Positions 18,598 to 26,989 are shown, counted from the stretch's first letter. The stretch is 44,635 bases of DNA from Streptomyces smaragdinus (GCF_009604385.1 NZ_WEGJ01000045.1:1-44635); one strand, 5' to 3'. Notes: generated from the letters alone by a model not told the origin. Made by a program: numbers and translations.

Positions 18598-19259
18598 GCC
18601 GGGGCCTCCTCCCGGACGAGGGCGGACACATACCCGGGGGTGTCGGTGCCCGGCGCGAGGTCCGGGTCCGGGACCGGGGTGCCGTACACCGTGCGGACGG
18701 GGACGATGCCGGCCCAGTGCGGCAGGCCCATGTCCTCGTCGTCGTCGATGACCCCGGCGGCGCGGACCTTCGCCGAGACCTCCGCGAGGTCGAGCGCCAG
18801 CACCGCCGTCGCCGCGAGCTCCCTGGCGTTCGCCGGCCGGCAGCCGGCGGTCCGGCCCGGCACCACGTGCTCGGTCAGCGCGTCCAGCGCCTCGGCCTTG
18901 GCCGCCGGGTCGGTGACCTGGCGGGCGGTGCCGTGGACGACCACCGAGCGGTAGTTGATCGAGTGGTTGAACGCCGAGCGGGCGAGCACCAGCCCGTCCA
19001 CGTGGGTGACGGTCACGCAGACCTTCAGGCCGGGGTCCGCCGACCGCAGCGGGCGCGAGCCCGTCGAGCCGTGCACGTACAGGACGTGGCCCACCCGGGC
19101 GTAGAGCGTCGGCAGTACGACCGGGGCGCCGTCGCGCACGAAGCCGAGATGGCAGACGTACCCCTCGTCGAGGATCGCGTGCACCAGGTCGTGGTCGTAG
19201 GAGGCGCGCTCCCGCGACCGGGTCGGTATGGTGCGCTCGGTCGGTGGGTAGCTTCCCAT
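18591..19259 (-). CDS. Pyridoxamine 5'-phosphate oxidase family protein
   Basis: The 222-residue flavin split-barrel protein shows ILDEGYVCHLGFVRDGAPVVLPTLYARVG, LYVHGSTGSRP and NYRSVVVHG elements typical of the PNPOx-like family (bacterial nitroimidazole-resistance/NimA-like branch). It probably binds FMN or F420; the substrate is unknown. ATG 19259 has GGAG 7 nt upstream. It is divergent from a MocR regulator and overlaps the PaiB-like gene downstream, so the two barrel proteins form an operon likely controlled by MocR. Confidence 0.85.
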   Translation of the reverse strand: MGSYPPTERTIPTRSRERASYDHDLVHAILDEGYVCHLGFVRDGAPVVLPTLYARVGHVLYVHGSTGSRPLRSADPGLKVCVTVTHVDGLVLARSAFNHSINYRSVVVHGTARQVTDPAAKAEALDALTEHVVPGRTAGCRPANARELAATAVLALDLAEVSAKVRAAGVIDDDEDMGLPHWAGIVPVRTVYGTPVPDPDLAPGTDTPGYVSALVREEAPAC

Positions 19260-19271
19260 GGCGGACTCCAT

Positions 19272-19294
19272 TGCACTAGTGCATAATGTTCTTT
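19272..19294. promoter_or_regulatory. Shared divergent promoter with palindrome for MocR and PNPOx genes
   Basis: The perfect palindrome TGCACTAGTGCA (19272-19283) abuts CATAAT (19282-19287) on the plus strand. The same bases read CATTAT on the minus strand (19288-19283). Each is a good -10 box, 7 nt from the MocR GTG on one side and about 25 nt before the PNPOx ATG on the other. A further half-site-like TGTGCTA follows at 19294-19300. This suggests a bidirectional promoter controlled by MocR. Confidence 0.5.
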
Positions 19295-20626
19295 GTGCTA
19301 GGAGAATATCGGATCACGGGTCGGCGCGCAGCCGACATTTCCGCCGACGTCGAGCGCGCGGTGGGCGAAGGGCTGCTCGAGCCGGGCCAACTGCTGCCCC
19401 CGATGCGGCAGTTGGCGCAGGACCTCGGCGTCAATCCCAATACGGTCTCGGCCGCGTACCGCACCCTGCGCGAACGCGGGGTCATCGAGACGGACGGCCG
19501 CCGCGGCAGCCGGGTGCGCGCCCGCCCCTCGACGACCGCCCGCGAGCGGATCCAGGTCGTCGCCCCGCCGGGCACCCGCAACCTCGGCGACGGCAACCCG
19601 GACACCGCCCTGCTGCCCCCGCTGGACGACGCCCTCGCGTTCGCCGCCCGCCGCGCCCGCGAGGAGCCCGCCCTCTACGGCACCGACGCCGTCCGCCCGG
19701 AGCTGGCCCGCCTGGCCCGCGAGGCGTTCACCGCCGACGGCGTCCCCGCCGGGCCGATCGGCGTCACGTCCGGCACCCTTGACGCGATCGAGCGGCTGCT
19801 GACGGTGTGGCTGCGCGCGGGTGACGCCGTGGCCGTCGAGGACCCCGGCTGGGGCGCCGTCCTGGATCTCGTCCCCGCGCTGGGCCTGCGCCCGGTGCCC
19901 GTCGCCGTGGACGACGACGGACCGCTGCCCGACGCCGTGGAGCGCGCCCTCGACGGCGGTGCCCGCGCGCTGATCGTCACGTCCCGCGCGCAGAACCCCA
20001 CCGGCGCCGCGCTCGGCGCCCGCCGCTCCCGCGAACTGCGGGCGGTGCTGGCCCGGCACCCGCAGACCCTGCTGATCGAGGACGACCACGGCCACCACAT
20101 CGTCGGCCGGCCGCCCCACCCCCTGGCCGGCGCCACCGAGCGCTGGGCGTTCGTCCGCTCGGCCGCCAAGGCCTACGGACCGGACCTGCGCCTGGGCGTC
20201 TTCACCGGCGACCCCGTCGGCGTGGACCGCGTCCTGGGCCGCCAGCGGCTCGCCGCGGGCTGGGTGAGCCACCTCCTCCAGGACACCGTCACCCACCTGT
20301 GGCGCACCGGCGCCGTCGACCCCCGCGAGGTCGCCGCCTCCTACGGGACCCGGCGCGACGCGCTGATCGCCGCCCTCGCCCGGCGGGGGGTCACGGCGCA
20401 CGGCCGCAGCGGGATGAACGTGTGGATCCCCGTACCCGACGAGACCGGCGCCGTCGCCCGGCTGCTCCAGTCCGGCTGGGCCGTCGCCCCCGGCGCCCGC
20501 TTCCGCCTCGCCTCACCGCAGGGCGTCCGCGTCACCGTCTCGCGCCTCACCCCGGCCGACACCGAACATCTTGCAGACGCCCTCGCGGACGCCTGCGGCC
20601 CGGCCGTCTCCCGGCACTACGCGTGA
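19295..20626 (+). CDS. MocR family regulator: GntR winged helix fused to PLP aminotransferase fold
   Basis: The 443-residue protein has a GntR winged helix at about residues 5-70 (LLPPMRQLAQDLGVNPNTVSAAYRTLRERGVIET) and a class I aminotransferase-like domain at about 90-435, with SRAQNPTG and the PLP lysine in RSAAKAYGPDLRLG (about Lys292). MocR proteins sense PLP or amino compounds through this domain. Its divergent partner is a PNPOx-family protein, which fits vitamin B6 or flavin-linked control. GTG 19295 is chosen as a leaderless start 7 nt after CATAAT; ATG 19286 overlaps the -10. The following gene is convergent and directly adjacent. Confidence 0.9.
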   Translation: MLGEYRITGRRAADISADVERAVGEGLLEPGQLLPPMRQLAQDLGVNPNTVSAAYRTLRERGVIETDGRRGSRVRARPSTTARERIQVVAPPGTRNLGDGNPDTALLPPLDDALAFAARRAREEPALYGTDAVRPELARLAREAFTADGVPAGPIGVTSGTLDAIERLLTVWLRAGDAVAVEDPGWGAVLDLVPALGLRPVPVAVDDDGPLPDAVERALDGGARALIVTSRAQNPTGAALGARRSRELRAVLARHPQTLLIEDDHGHHIVGRPPHPLAGATERWAFVRSAAKAYGPDLRLGVFTGDPVGVDRVLGRQRLAAGWVSHLLQDTVTHLWRTGAVDPREVAASYGTRRDALIAALARRGVTAHGRSGMNVWIPVPDETGAVARLLQSGWAVAPGARFRLASPQGVRVTVSRLTPADTEHLADALADACGPAVSRHYA

Positions 20627-21589
20627 TCAGGCACGCCGCCGGCTCTGGGTGAGCGCCGCCCCCGCGAGCACGATCAGCGCCCCGACAGGGGTGTTCCAGC
20701 CCAGGTCCTCCCCGAGGACCAGGAATCCGGCGGCGGTCGCGATCACCGGGATGAAGTACGTGACCATCGTGGCCGTCGTCGGGCCGACCTCGGAGACGAG
20801 GCCGTACTGCAGCAGGAACGCCGTACCCGTACCCAAGGCGCCGAGCGCCACCACGGACAGCACCGGCAGCAGCGGGAACGACGTCGGCACCGGCGTGAGG
20901 ACCGCCGCCGCCACGGCCAGCTGCACGGTGCCCACCAGCAGCTGCCCGCCCGCCATCGACAGGTTCGAGTGCCCGCTCCCGGCCAGCGTGCGCCGTACGT
21001 ACAGCCAGCCCACCGCATAGCTCGCCGACGCGACCAGCGCCATCCCCGTCCCGGCCAGGTCCTGCCCCGCGAAGCCCTCCCACGCGCCCAGCACCACCAG
21101 CACGCCCACGAAGCCGATCCCCAGCCCCGCCACCCTGCGCCGCGTCGGCCGGTCGTCGGACAGGGCGGACAGCGAAAGCACCATGGCCCACAGCGGCGTC
21201 GTGGCGTTGCAGATGCCGGCCAGGGCGGAGGGGATGGTCAGCTCGGCGTACGCGAAGAGGGTGAACGGCAGCGCGTTCAGCAGGAACGACGCGACCGCGA
21301 TATGCCCCCACACCCCGGCCCCGCGCGGCAGCCGCTCCCGCTTGACCGCCATCACGCCCAGCAGCACAGCCGTGCCGAAGACCAGCCGGCCCAGGGTCAC
21401 CTGGAGCGGCGCGAAGCCGTCCGTGCCGACCTTGATGAACAGGAAGCTGAAGCCCCAGATCAGCGAGAGGGCCGCGAAGCGGACGCGCCAGTCGAGGGCG
21501 CGGCGGGCGGCCGGCGGGGCGGCGGAGGGGGTCGGCTCGGTGCCGGTGGCGTGATGCGGCGAGTCGCCGACAGCGGTGGTCATGACCAT
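20627..21589 (-). CDS. EamA family transporter, divergent from LysR
   Basis: The 320-residue protein has about ten membrane helices in two EamA repeats (about 35-160 and 175-315). Family features include LIWGFSFLFIKVGTDGFAPLQVTLGR and NATTPLWAMV. The stretch from ATG 21589 to ATG 21583 has no ribosome site; CATAAT just upstream suggests leaderless expression from one of them. The LysR regulator faces it across 68 bp and probably controls it. The stop codon abuts that of the MocR gene, with no room for a terminator. Confidence 0.88.
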   Translation of the reverse strand: MVMTTAVGDSPHHATGTEPTPSAAPPAARRALDWRVRFAALSLIWGFSFLFIKVGTDGFAPLQVTLGRLVFGTAVLLGVMAVKRERLPRGAGVWGHIAVASFLLNALPFTLFAYAELTIPSALAGICNATTPLWAMVLSLSALSDDRPTRRRVAGLGIGFVGVLVVLGAWEGFAGQDLAGTGMALVASASYAVGWLYVRRTLAGSGHSNLSMAGGQLLVGTVQLAVAAAVLTPVPTSFPLLPVLSVVALGALGTGTAFLLQYGLVSEVGPTTATMVTYFIPVIATAAGFLVLGEDLGWNTPVGALIVLAGAALTQSRRRA

Positions 21590-21657
21590 TATGATGCGGC
21601 ATGCAATTACGTAGAACCAGCGAGACTTTCTTCGCCCTATTGCGTAGCATCCCTTAG
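21590..21657. promoter_or_regulatory. LysR/EamA divergent promoter
   Basis: The AT-rich 68-bp gap holds CATAAT (minus strand, next to the EamA start) and TAGCAT (21645-21650, 7 nt before the LysR ATG, implying a leaderless message). Related segments ATGCAATTACGTAG (21601-21614) and CTATTGCGTAGCAT (21637-21650) form an imperfect inverted pair that could be LysR sites. Confidence 0.45.
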
Positions 21658-22584
21658 ATGAATCTCGAGCGACTCCGCACCCTCGCCGCCGTCGCCCGGC
21701 ACGGCTCGGTGAGCGCCGCGGCCGAGGGGCTGCACGTGACGACGTCGGCCGTGTCCCAGCAGCTCGCCAAGCTGGAACGGGAGGCGGGCCAGCAGCTCCT
21801 CGCCAAGCACGGGCGCGGGGTGCGGCTGACCGACGCCGGGCGGCTGCTGTCGGAGCACGCGGTGCGGATCCTGTCGCAGGTCGAGGTCGCCCAGGCCGAT
21901 CTGGAGGCGCACCGCGGACAGGCCGTGGGCGAGCTGAACGTGGCGGCCTTCCCGACCGCCGCCCGGGGCCTGGGACCCGCCGCGCTCGCGACGCTCAGGG
22001 CCGCCCACCCGGGGCTGCGCACCCGGCTGTGCGAGACCGAGCCGAGCGGCTCGCTGCCCGGCGTGGTGCGCGGCGACTTCGATCTGGCCGTCGTGCTCGA
22101 CTGGTACAACAAGCCGATGCCGCTGCCCGCGGGCCTCGCCCGCGAGGCGCTGCTCGACGACGTCGCGGACGTGGCGGTCCCGGCGGACCACGCGCTCGCC
22201 GGCCGCGCCGAGATCGACCTCGAGGACCTGGCGGAGGACGACTGGATCGCCTGGCCCGAGGGCGAGTTCTGCCGCGAGTGGCTGATGTTCACCATGCGCG
22301 GCAAGGGCATCGAGCCGCGCGTCATGCACACCGCGGAGGAGCACCACACCCAGCTGGCGCTGGTCGCCGCCGGACTGGGCGTCGCGGTCGCCCCGCGGCT
22401 GGGCCGCGGCCCGCTCCCCGCGGGTGTACGGGCGGTGCCGGTGCGCAACACGGTACGGCGCCACATCTACGCCGTCTGGCGCTCGGACGCGGACCGCCGC
22501 CCGTCGATCCGGGCGGCGGTCGAGGCGCTGCGGGTGGCCGCCGCTCAGGTCACCCGAGACGGACCTCGTCACCCTGCACGGTGA
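21658..22584 (+). CDS. LysR family transcriptional regulator
   Basis: The 308-residue protein has a LysR helix-turn-helix at about residues 3-62 (LRTLAAVARHGSVSAAAEGLHVTTSAVSQQLAKLEREAG) and a periplasmic-binding-like effector domain at about 90-295. It belongs to the Streptomyces group found divergent from EamA exporters. The effector is unknown but is probably the exported metabolite. Its 3' end overlaps the convergent Rieske gene by 35 bp. Confidence 0.92.
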   Translation: MNLERLRTLAAVARHGSVSAAAEGLHVTTSAVSQQLAKLEREAGQQLLAKHGRGVRLTDAGRLLSEHAVRILSQVEVAQADLEAHRGQAVGELNVAAFPTAARGLGPAALATLRAAHPGLRTRLCETEPSGSLPGVVRGDFDLAVVLDWYNKPMPLPAGLAREALLDDVADVAVPADHALAGRAEIDLEDLAEDDWIAWPEGEFCREWLMFTMRGKGIEPRVMHTAEEHHTQLALVAAGLGVAVAPRLGRGPLPAGVRAVPVRNTVRRHIYAVWRSDADRRPSIRAAVEALRVAAAQVTRDGPRHPAR

Positions 22585-23020
22585 CGGGGGCCGGGGCGAG
22601 GGCCTGGGTGGCCGGGCCGTTCTTCACCGAGCCGTCCTCGATGGAGTACTTGCTGCCGTGACAGGCGCAGTTGATGGTGCCGTCGCCGACCGACGACACG
22701 ATGCAGCCCTGATGGGTGCAGACGGCGCTGAAGCCCTTGAAGTCCCCGGCGGCGGGCTGGGTGACGACGACCTTCTGGTCCTTGAAGATCTTCCCGCCGC
22801 CCTCGGGGATGTCGGACGTCTTGGCGAGATCGCCCCCCGCCGGGGTCCCCCCGGCCTCGGGTGACGATTCGTTCGGCGACGCCTCGTCGCCGGAGGAGTC
22901 CGGCGAATCCGACCCGCAGGCGGTGAGCGCGGTGGTGAGGCCGACCGCGCCGACCGCTCCGGCGGCCGTGACGACGGTACGGCGGGACGTGCCGCGTCCG
23001 GGCACAGACGATCCTGACAT
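22550..23020 (-). CDS. Rieske [2Fe-2S] lipoprotein with Tat signal
   Basis: The 156-residue protein has a twin-arginine signal (RRTVVTAAG) and a lipobox LTAC with Cys35, a Ser/Asp/Pro-rich linker to about residue 70, and a Rieske fold at about 75-155. Cluster ligands are in CTHQGC (Cys101, His103) and CACHGS (Cys120, His121). Small Tat-exported Rieske lipoproteins of this type are common in Streptomyces; they probably shuttle electrons at the outer membrane face, but partners are unknown. GGAGG lies 8 nt before ATG 23020. Confidence 0.93.
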   Translation of the reverse strand: MSGSSVPGRGTSRRTVVTAAGAVGAVGLTTALTACGSDSPDSSGDEASPNESSPEAGGTPAGGDLAKTSDIPEGGGKIFKDQKVVVTQPAAGDFKGFSAVCTHQGCIVSSVGDGTINCACHGSKYSIEDGSVKNGPATQALAPAPVTVQGDEVRLG

Positions 23021-23114
23021 GGGATGGGCCTCCAGCTCGCAGGGGATGTTTCTGAGACTCGATACGGACGCGGCACGCCGCGCGTTCACCGGCCCCTGCG
23101 AGGATCTTCCCGCT

Positions 23115-23158
23115 GTCCGTCCGCCACCGGGGAGGCGACACCCCGGTGGCGGACGGAC
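23115..23158 (-). terminator. 18-bp perfect hairpin after phospholipase gene
   Basis: Arms 23115-23132 and 23141-23158 are perfectly complementary with an 8-nt loop. It lies 14 nt downstream of the phospholipase stop and upstream of the Rieske gene. Confidence 0.82.
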
Positions 23159-23172
23159 GGGTTCACGGCGGG

Positions 23173-23625
23173 TCAGCCCAGGAGGCGGACCGCCTGGTAG
23201 TACGTCCAGGCGGTGCTGTCGCAGGCCGTCTTCGTGGCGCCGGAGTAGCGGGCGCAGACGCGCTTGAGGTCTTCGTAGAACGCGCTGTCGATGCGGGACT
23301 TGTTGGCGGAGAAGGTGCCCATCGCCTTGTAGTTGCGGTAGCCGAAGTCGTGCCGCTGACAGGACTTCTGGAACGGGAAGCCGAACGGGTTGTCGGGTGA
23401 GCTGCTGCAGTAGTCGGTCGTCCAGATGAAGCCGTACGCCGACCAGGCGGAGCGGTTCGCCTCCGCGGCCGACCAGGCGTTGTAGCTGGTCACGCTGGTC
23501 TGCGTGAAGCTTGCCAGCACCTGCGGTTTGTCGGCGGGGGCGGCCGTGGCGGTGGACGCCGTGGCGAGGACGGTGGCGATCGTGGCGACGCCGGCGGCCA
23601 GACCCTTCAGGGCGGTACGGGCCAA
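23173..23625 (-). CDS. Secreted phospholipase A2
   Basis: The 150-residue protein has a Sec signal peptide ending TATA-APADKP and a mature enzyme of about 122 residues. It closely resembles the Streptomyces violaceoruber secreted PLA2: NPFGFPF, then the catalytic CQRHDFGYRNYK (His-Asp pair), DSAFYEDLKRVC and a C-terminal AWTYYQAV. It hydrolyses the sn-2 ester of phospholipids using calcium. Four mature cysteines can form two disulfides. The start is TTG 23625 with GAGGAG about 6 nt upstream. Two strong hairpins lie in its 5' leader. Confidence 0.94.
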   Translation of the reverse strand: MARTALKGLAAGVATIATVLATASTATAAPADKPQVLASFTQTSVTSYNAWSAAEANRSAWSAYGFIWTTDYCSSSPDNPFGFPFQKSCQRHDFGYRNYKAMGTFSANKSRIDSAFYEDLKRVCARYSGATKTACDSTAWTYYQAVRLLG

Positions 23626-23642
23626 GAGAGCTCCTCGAGTAG

Positions 23643-23706
23643 GTGCGCCGGAGGGCGGCGCACGGGCTGGAGACGCTCCAACACCCCGGGGGGTCCGGGG
23701 TGTTGG
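23643..23706 (-). promoter_or_regulatory. Two tandem hairpins in the phospholipase 5' leader
   Basis: Hairpin one pairs 23643-23650 with 23656-23663 (8 bp). Hairpin two pairs 23678-23689 with 23695-23706 (12 bp, 5-nt loop). Both lie within 81 nt upstream of the TTG start. They may stabilise the mRNA, act as an attenuator, or be an operator for hairpin two. Confidence 0.45.
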
Positions 23707-23820
23707 CTGGTACGGGTGCCTTGTTTACGCGCGTGGACTCGAGAGTGGCCGTAAGCCGTGCCGCTGACAAGACCCTTAAGGGGTCCGTGGGGTGAACGGC
23801 CCGCGTGTCCGGGAGGCGTG

Positions 23821-23861
23821 CGGCGACCGGACACGGGTCCAGGGTCCGTGTCCGGTCGCCG
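23821..23861 (-). terminator. 16-bp perfect hairpin terminator after the subtilase gene
   Basis: Arms 23821-23836 and 23846-23861 pair perfectly around a 9-nt loop, 22 nt downstream of the S8 peptidase stop. Confidence 0.82.
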
Positions 23862-23883
23862 GTCGGGGGTGCTCAGGGAGCGG

Positions 23884-25458
23884 TCAGAAGGTCAGGCCCC
23901 AGGAGTTGATGTAGCCGGTGTCGCCGGACGCGCCGTCGGTGACCCGCAGCTTCCAGACGCCGTTGGCGGTCTCGGAGGAGGCGTTCACCGTGTAGGTGGT
24001 GTTGATGTTGTCGGCCGAGCCGCCGGTGCCGGACGCCTTCAGCGTGTACGCCGAGCCGTCGGGGGCGATCAGCTGGACGGTGAGGTCACCGATCCACGTG
24101 TGGACGATGTTCACCGGGACCTGCAGGGTCGCGGGGGCGTTGCCGGTGACGCCGGAGACCGTGAGGGGAGACTCGACGGTGGCGCGGTCCGCGATGGTGT
24201 AGTCGGTGGCGTTGGTGAAGACCTTGCCGGACGGCGGCGGGGTGGTGCCGCCGACCCCGACGTTCAGCAGCTTGTTGGGGGAGCCGGTGCCCGGGCTGGT
24301 GACGACGCCGCTGGTGGCCTGGGCGACGAGGGCGGCGGACACCTGGGCGGGGGTGGCCGAGGTGTGGTCGGCGAGGTAGAGGGCCGCGGCGCCGGTGACG
24401 TGCGGGGTGGCCATCGAGGTGCCGGAGATGGAGTTGGTGGCGCTGTCGCCGGTGTTCCAGGACGAGGTGATGGACGAGCCCGGCGCGAAGATGTCCAGGA
24501 TCGTGCCGTAGTTCGAGTAGCTGGCGCGGGCGTCGGTGCTGGTGGTGGCGCCGACGGTGATCGCCTCGGAGACGCGGGCCGGCGAGTAGCTGGACGCGTT
24601 GGCGCTGTCGTTGCCCGCGGCGACCGCGAAGGTCACGCCGGAGGAGATGGCGCGTCGCACCGCGTCGTCCAGGGTGGCGCTGGCGCCGCCGCCGAGCGAC
24701 ATGTTGGCGACGGAGGGGCCGGAGTGGTTGGCCGTCACCCAGTCGATGCCGTCGATCACGCCGGCGGTGGTGCCGGAACCGGCGTTGTCCAGCACCCGCA
24801 CGGCCACGACGGAGGCCTTCTTGGCCACACCGTAGGTGGCGCCCGCGACGGTGCCGGCGACGTGCGTGCCGTGGCCGTTGCCGTCCTGGGCGACGTTGTC
24901 GCCCTCGACGGCGTCGTAGCCGTTGCGGGCCCGGCCGCCGAAGGTGGTGTGGGAGATGCGGACGCCGGTGTCGATGATGTAGGCGGTGACGCCCTGGCCG
25001 GCCGTGTCGTCGTAGGTGTACGACGAGTTCAGCGGCAGGTTCGTCTGGTCGATGCGGTCCAGGCCCCAGGACGGCGGGTTGGTCTGCGTGGCCTGGATGG
25101 AGACGGTCCGGTTCTGCTCGACGCGCGCCACCGACGGGTCGGCGGCGAGCTCGGCCGCCTCGGCCGCGGTCGCCTCGACGGTGAAGCCGTTGACCGCCTT
25201 GCGGAAGGTCTTGCCGACCTTGGCGCCGTGCTTGCCGGCGACGGCCTTGCCCTGGGAGGAGGCGGCCTCGGTGCCGTCCTTCAGGGTCACGATGTAGCTG
25301 CCCTTGACCGCGCCGGGGGCGCCGGCGTTGACGACCGTGCCGGTGGGCTCGGCCGCGGTCGCGGGCAGCGCCGCGCAGAGGCCGAAGGTGAGGGAGGCCG
25401 CGGCCACGGCGCTCGCGCCCGTGGTCAGTCCGAGCCGGTGACGGCGTATCTCTGCCAT
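23884..25458 (-). CDS. Secreted S8 serine peptidase with P-domain
   Basis: The 524-residue preproprotein has a signal peptide (about 1-36), an inhibitor I9 propeptide (about 52-125), a subtilisin catalytic domain (about 130-400) with Asp163 (IIDTGV), His196 (GHGTHVAGT), Asn283 (AAGND) and Ser348 (GTSMATPHV), a Gly/Pro linker, and a C-terminal proprotein convertase P-domain (about 412-524). It is a proteinase K/aqualysin-like secreted protease for extracellular protein breakdown. ATG 25458 has GAAGGAA upstream. The gene is monocistronic by its terminator. Confidence 0.94.
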   Translation of the reverse strand: MAEIRRHRLGLTTGASAVAAASLTFGLCAALPATAAEPTGTVVNAGAPGAVKGSYIVTLKDGTEAASSQGKAVAGKHGAKVGKTFRKAVNGFTVEATAAEAAELAADPSVARVEQNRTVSIQATQTNPPSWGLDRIDQTNLPLNSSYTYDDTAGQGVTAYIIDTGVRISHTTFGGRARNGYDAVEGDNVAQDGNGHGTHVAGTVAGATYGVAKKASVVAVRVLDNAGSGTTAGVIDGIDWVTANHSGPSVANMSLGGGASATLDDAVRRAISSGVTFAVAAGNDSANASSYSPARVSEAITVGATTSTDARASYSNYGTILDIFAPGSSITSSWNTGDSATNSISGTSMATPHVTGAAALYLADHTSATPAQVSAALVAQATSGVVTSPGTGSPNKLLNVGVGGTTPPPSGKVFTNATDYTIADRATVESPLTVSGVTGNAPATLQVPVNIVHTWIGDLTVQLIAPDGSAYTLKASGTGGSADNINTTYTVNASSETANGVWKLRVTDGASGDTGYINSWGLTF

Positions 25459-25972
25459 GTGGGGGGTTCCTTCGCGTTCGGTGGTGACTTGTGGGGGGAC
25501 GACGCGCCGGGCTGCAGGCACGGCACATCGCATGACAGGTCCATGCCAATCCATTGCAACTGTCATGGCCCTGCGCAACCGAAAGACTGCGGGGTCTACG
25601 CGGATTGCGCAAGAGGACCTACGCGGAAGTAACACGCCCACCACACAAACGTATTGGCGCAACAAGGCCAACCGGAACAAACACGCGCGCCGGTCGCCGG
25701 AGGTGATCGGCGACCGGCGGCGGACGGGACCGCTAACCGGTGATGCGGCGTATGACCTGGGGAAATGCCTGCCTGTGCGGCGGCGTTCGCCCTCCGGCGG
25801 GGTGGATCCCCTGGAGTGGGTCGAGCTCTCGGGTGCGATGTGACCAACGCCACACGGCGAAGCGGATCTTGGCCGACGTCCACCGACCCTTTGCCGGCCG
25901 GCCGACACCGGAGACGGGGGCCATTTGCACCGTGCGGCCGCGTGACCGGCGGCTGTCGGTCAAGATGTGGTC
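25459..25972. other. Intergenic region with perfect hairpin and TTGCGCAA site
   Basis: The 514-bp gap between divergent genes is AT-richer at 25540-25690. It contains TTGCGCAA (25605-25612) with a near copy CTGCGCAA (25571-25578), and a perfect 12-bp hairpin (25688-25699 with 25708-25719, 8-nt loop). On the minus strand a 63-codon ORF (25733-25924) stops 14 nt before that hairpin; its coding status is doubtful. Confidence 0.4.
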
Positions 25973-26377
25973 ATGGCGGACTCTCTCGAACTGGACCTGG
26001 CCGGAGCCGTGTTGCGGCTCGAACTCTCCGACGCCGGTGAGCCGGCGACCGGCCCCGGCCCGGCGCCCGGCGACGCCCCGGACCTCCCGGAGGGCTTCGG
26101 CACGGCGACCCCCGTGGCCGGCCGGCGCGGCCGCAGCGCGGTGCTCGCCACCGAGGGGCTGCGGACGATGCTGAGCCCGCTGGGTCCCCTGCTGGAGGAG
26201 GTGCACCGCTCGGTCACCGCCGCCGCCCAGCCGCCCCAGCAGCTCTCGGTCTCCTTCGGCGTCCAGGTCGGCCAGGACCTCAAACTGGGCATCGTCGGCG
26301 TCAACGGCCACGCGACGATGACCCTTTCGGCCACCTGGGACCTCACCACCGGCGAGCCGGCGCCGCCGGCCTCGTAA
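25973..26377 (+). CDS. Trypco1-like (CU044_2847-type) small protein
   Basis: The 134-residue protein has an N-terminal beta-hairpin-like start (LELDLAGAVLRLELSD), a Pro/Gly-rich loop, a helix (LSPLGPLLEEVHRSVTAAA) and a beta-rich C-terminus (QQLSVSFGVQVGQDLKLGIVGVNGHATMTLSATWDL). This pattern resembles the trypsin-co-occurring domain 1 family, found beside proteases and STAND-type conflict proteins. The match is by eye and only moderate. GTG 25967 is an alternative start; CAAGAT 6 nt before ATG 25973 may be a -10 box. It overlaps the convergent ATPase gene by 35 bp. Confidence 0.6.
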   Translation: MADSLELDLAGAVLRLELSDAGEPATGPGPAPGDAPDLPEGFGTATPVAGRRGRSAVLATEGLRTMLSPLGPLLEEVHRSVTAAAQPPQQLSVSFGVQVGQDLKLGIVGVNGHATMTLSATWDLTTGEPAPPAS

Positions 26378-26870
26378 CTGCCGGAGACTCATCGAGCGCC
26401 TCCGCGAGGGTGTCGGAGGCGACCGTCGAACCACGCGGGGGCCGCGGCACGGTGACGACGGCCCACACGGTCTTGCCGATCCCATCGCGTGGATGGCTGC
26501 CGAAGCTGTCGGCGAGCTCGGCAACCAGCGTGAGTCCCCGGCCGCGTTCGTCGTCGGGTCCGGCATCCATGCGACGGGGTTCGGCGCGCAGGGTGTCGGA
26601 GACCTCGATGCGGATCTGCCCGTCATCCCCGAGCAGACGCACGTGGAAGTAACGGCCGGGCGCGTGCTGCACGGCGTTGGTGGCCAGTTCGCTGGCGATG
26701 AGCGCCATTACGTCGATGGCGTCGGTGCCGTGGCCCCACCTGCAGAGCCTCCTGCACACCAGACGACGGGCAAGAGACACGCTGCGCACATGCGAGGTAA
26801 ACGTCATCTGCCAAGTCTGTACGGACGTTGCGCAGTCGATCCTCGTACTCATCCGCGTAACCGTGTTCAT
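26343..26870 (-). CDS. RsbW-like ATP-binding protein (HATPase_c)
   Basis: The 175-residue protein has a single GHKL ATPase domain. The N-box is IASELATNAVQHAPG and the G-box is DDERGRGLTLVAELADSFG. Hundreds of such stand-alone ATPases occur in Streptomyces; those characterised are anti-sigma factor kinases or partners of regulators. No anti-anti-sigma or sigma gene adjoins it. ATG 26870 follows AAGGGG by 6 nt. It is divergent from the XRE regulator, a pairing often seen in Streptomyces, and may act with it. Confidence 0.86.
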   Translation of the reverse strand: MNTVTRMSTRIDCATSVQTWQMTFTSHVRSVSLARRLVCRRLCRWGHGTDAIDVMALIASELATNAVQHAPGRYFHVRLLGDDGQIRIEVSDTLRAEPRRMDAGPDDERGRGLTLVAELADSFGSHPRDGIGKTVWAVVTVPRPPRGSTVASDTLAEALDESPAVTRPAAPARRW

Positions 26871-26946
26871 CGTCATCCCCTTGCCTGTGCCGTCCACAAG
26901 ATCAAGCGTTGCCGCTCGCAGAGAATGAAGGAATGGCCACCTAGAG

Positions 26947-26989
26947 TTACCATCTGGGTAATATGGTGTGCTCCGGCCCACTGCTTACC
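26947..26989. promoter_or_regulatory. TTACC/GGTAA half-sites in the ATPase/XRE divergent promoter
   Basis: TTACC (26947-26951) and GGTAA (26957-26961) form an inverted repeat with a 5-nt spacer, followed by a third TTACC (26985-26989). TAATAT (26959-26964) could be the XRE -10 box. These are candidate binding sites for the XRE protein. Confidence 0.35.

Noticed and set aside
23758..25632. Plus-strand 624-codon Gly/Val/Arg-rich frame opposite the subtilase
   Set aside because: Antisense of the S8 gene; the low-complexity repeats mirror its Thr/Ala/Asp codons.
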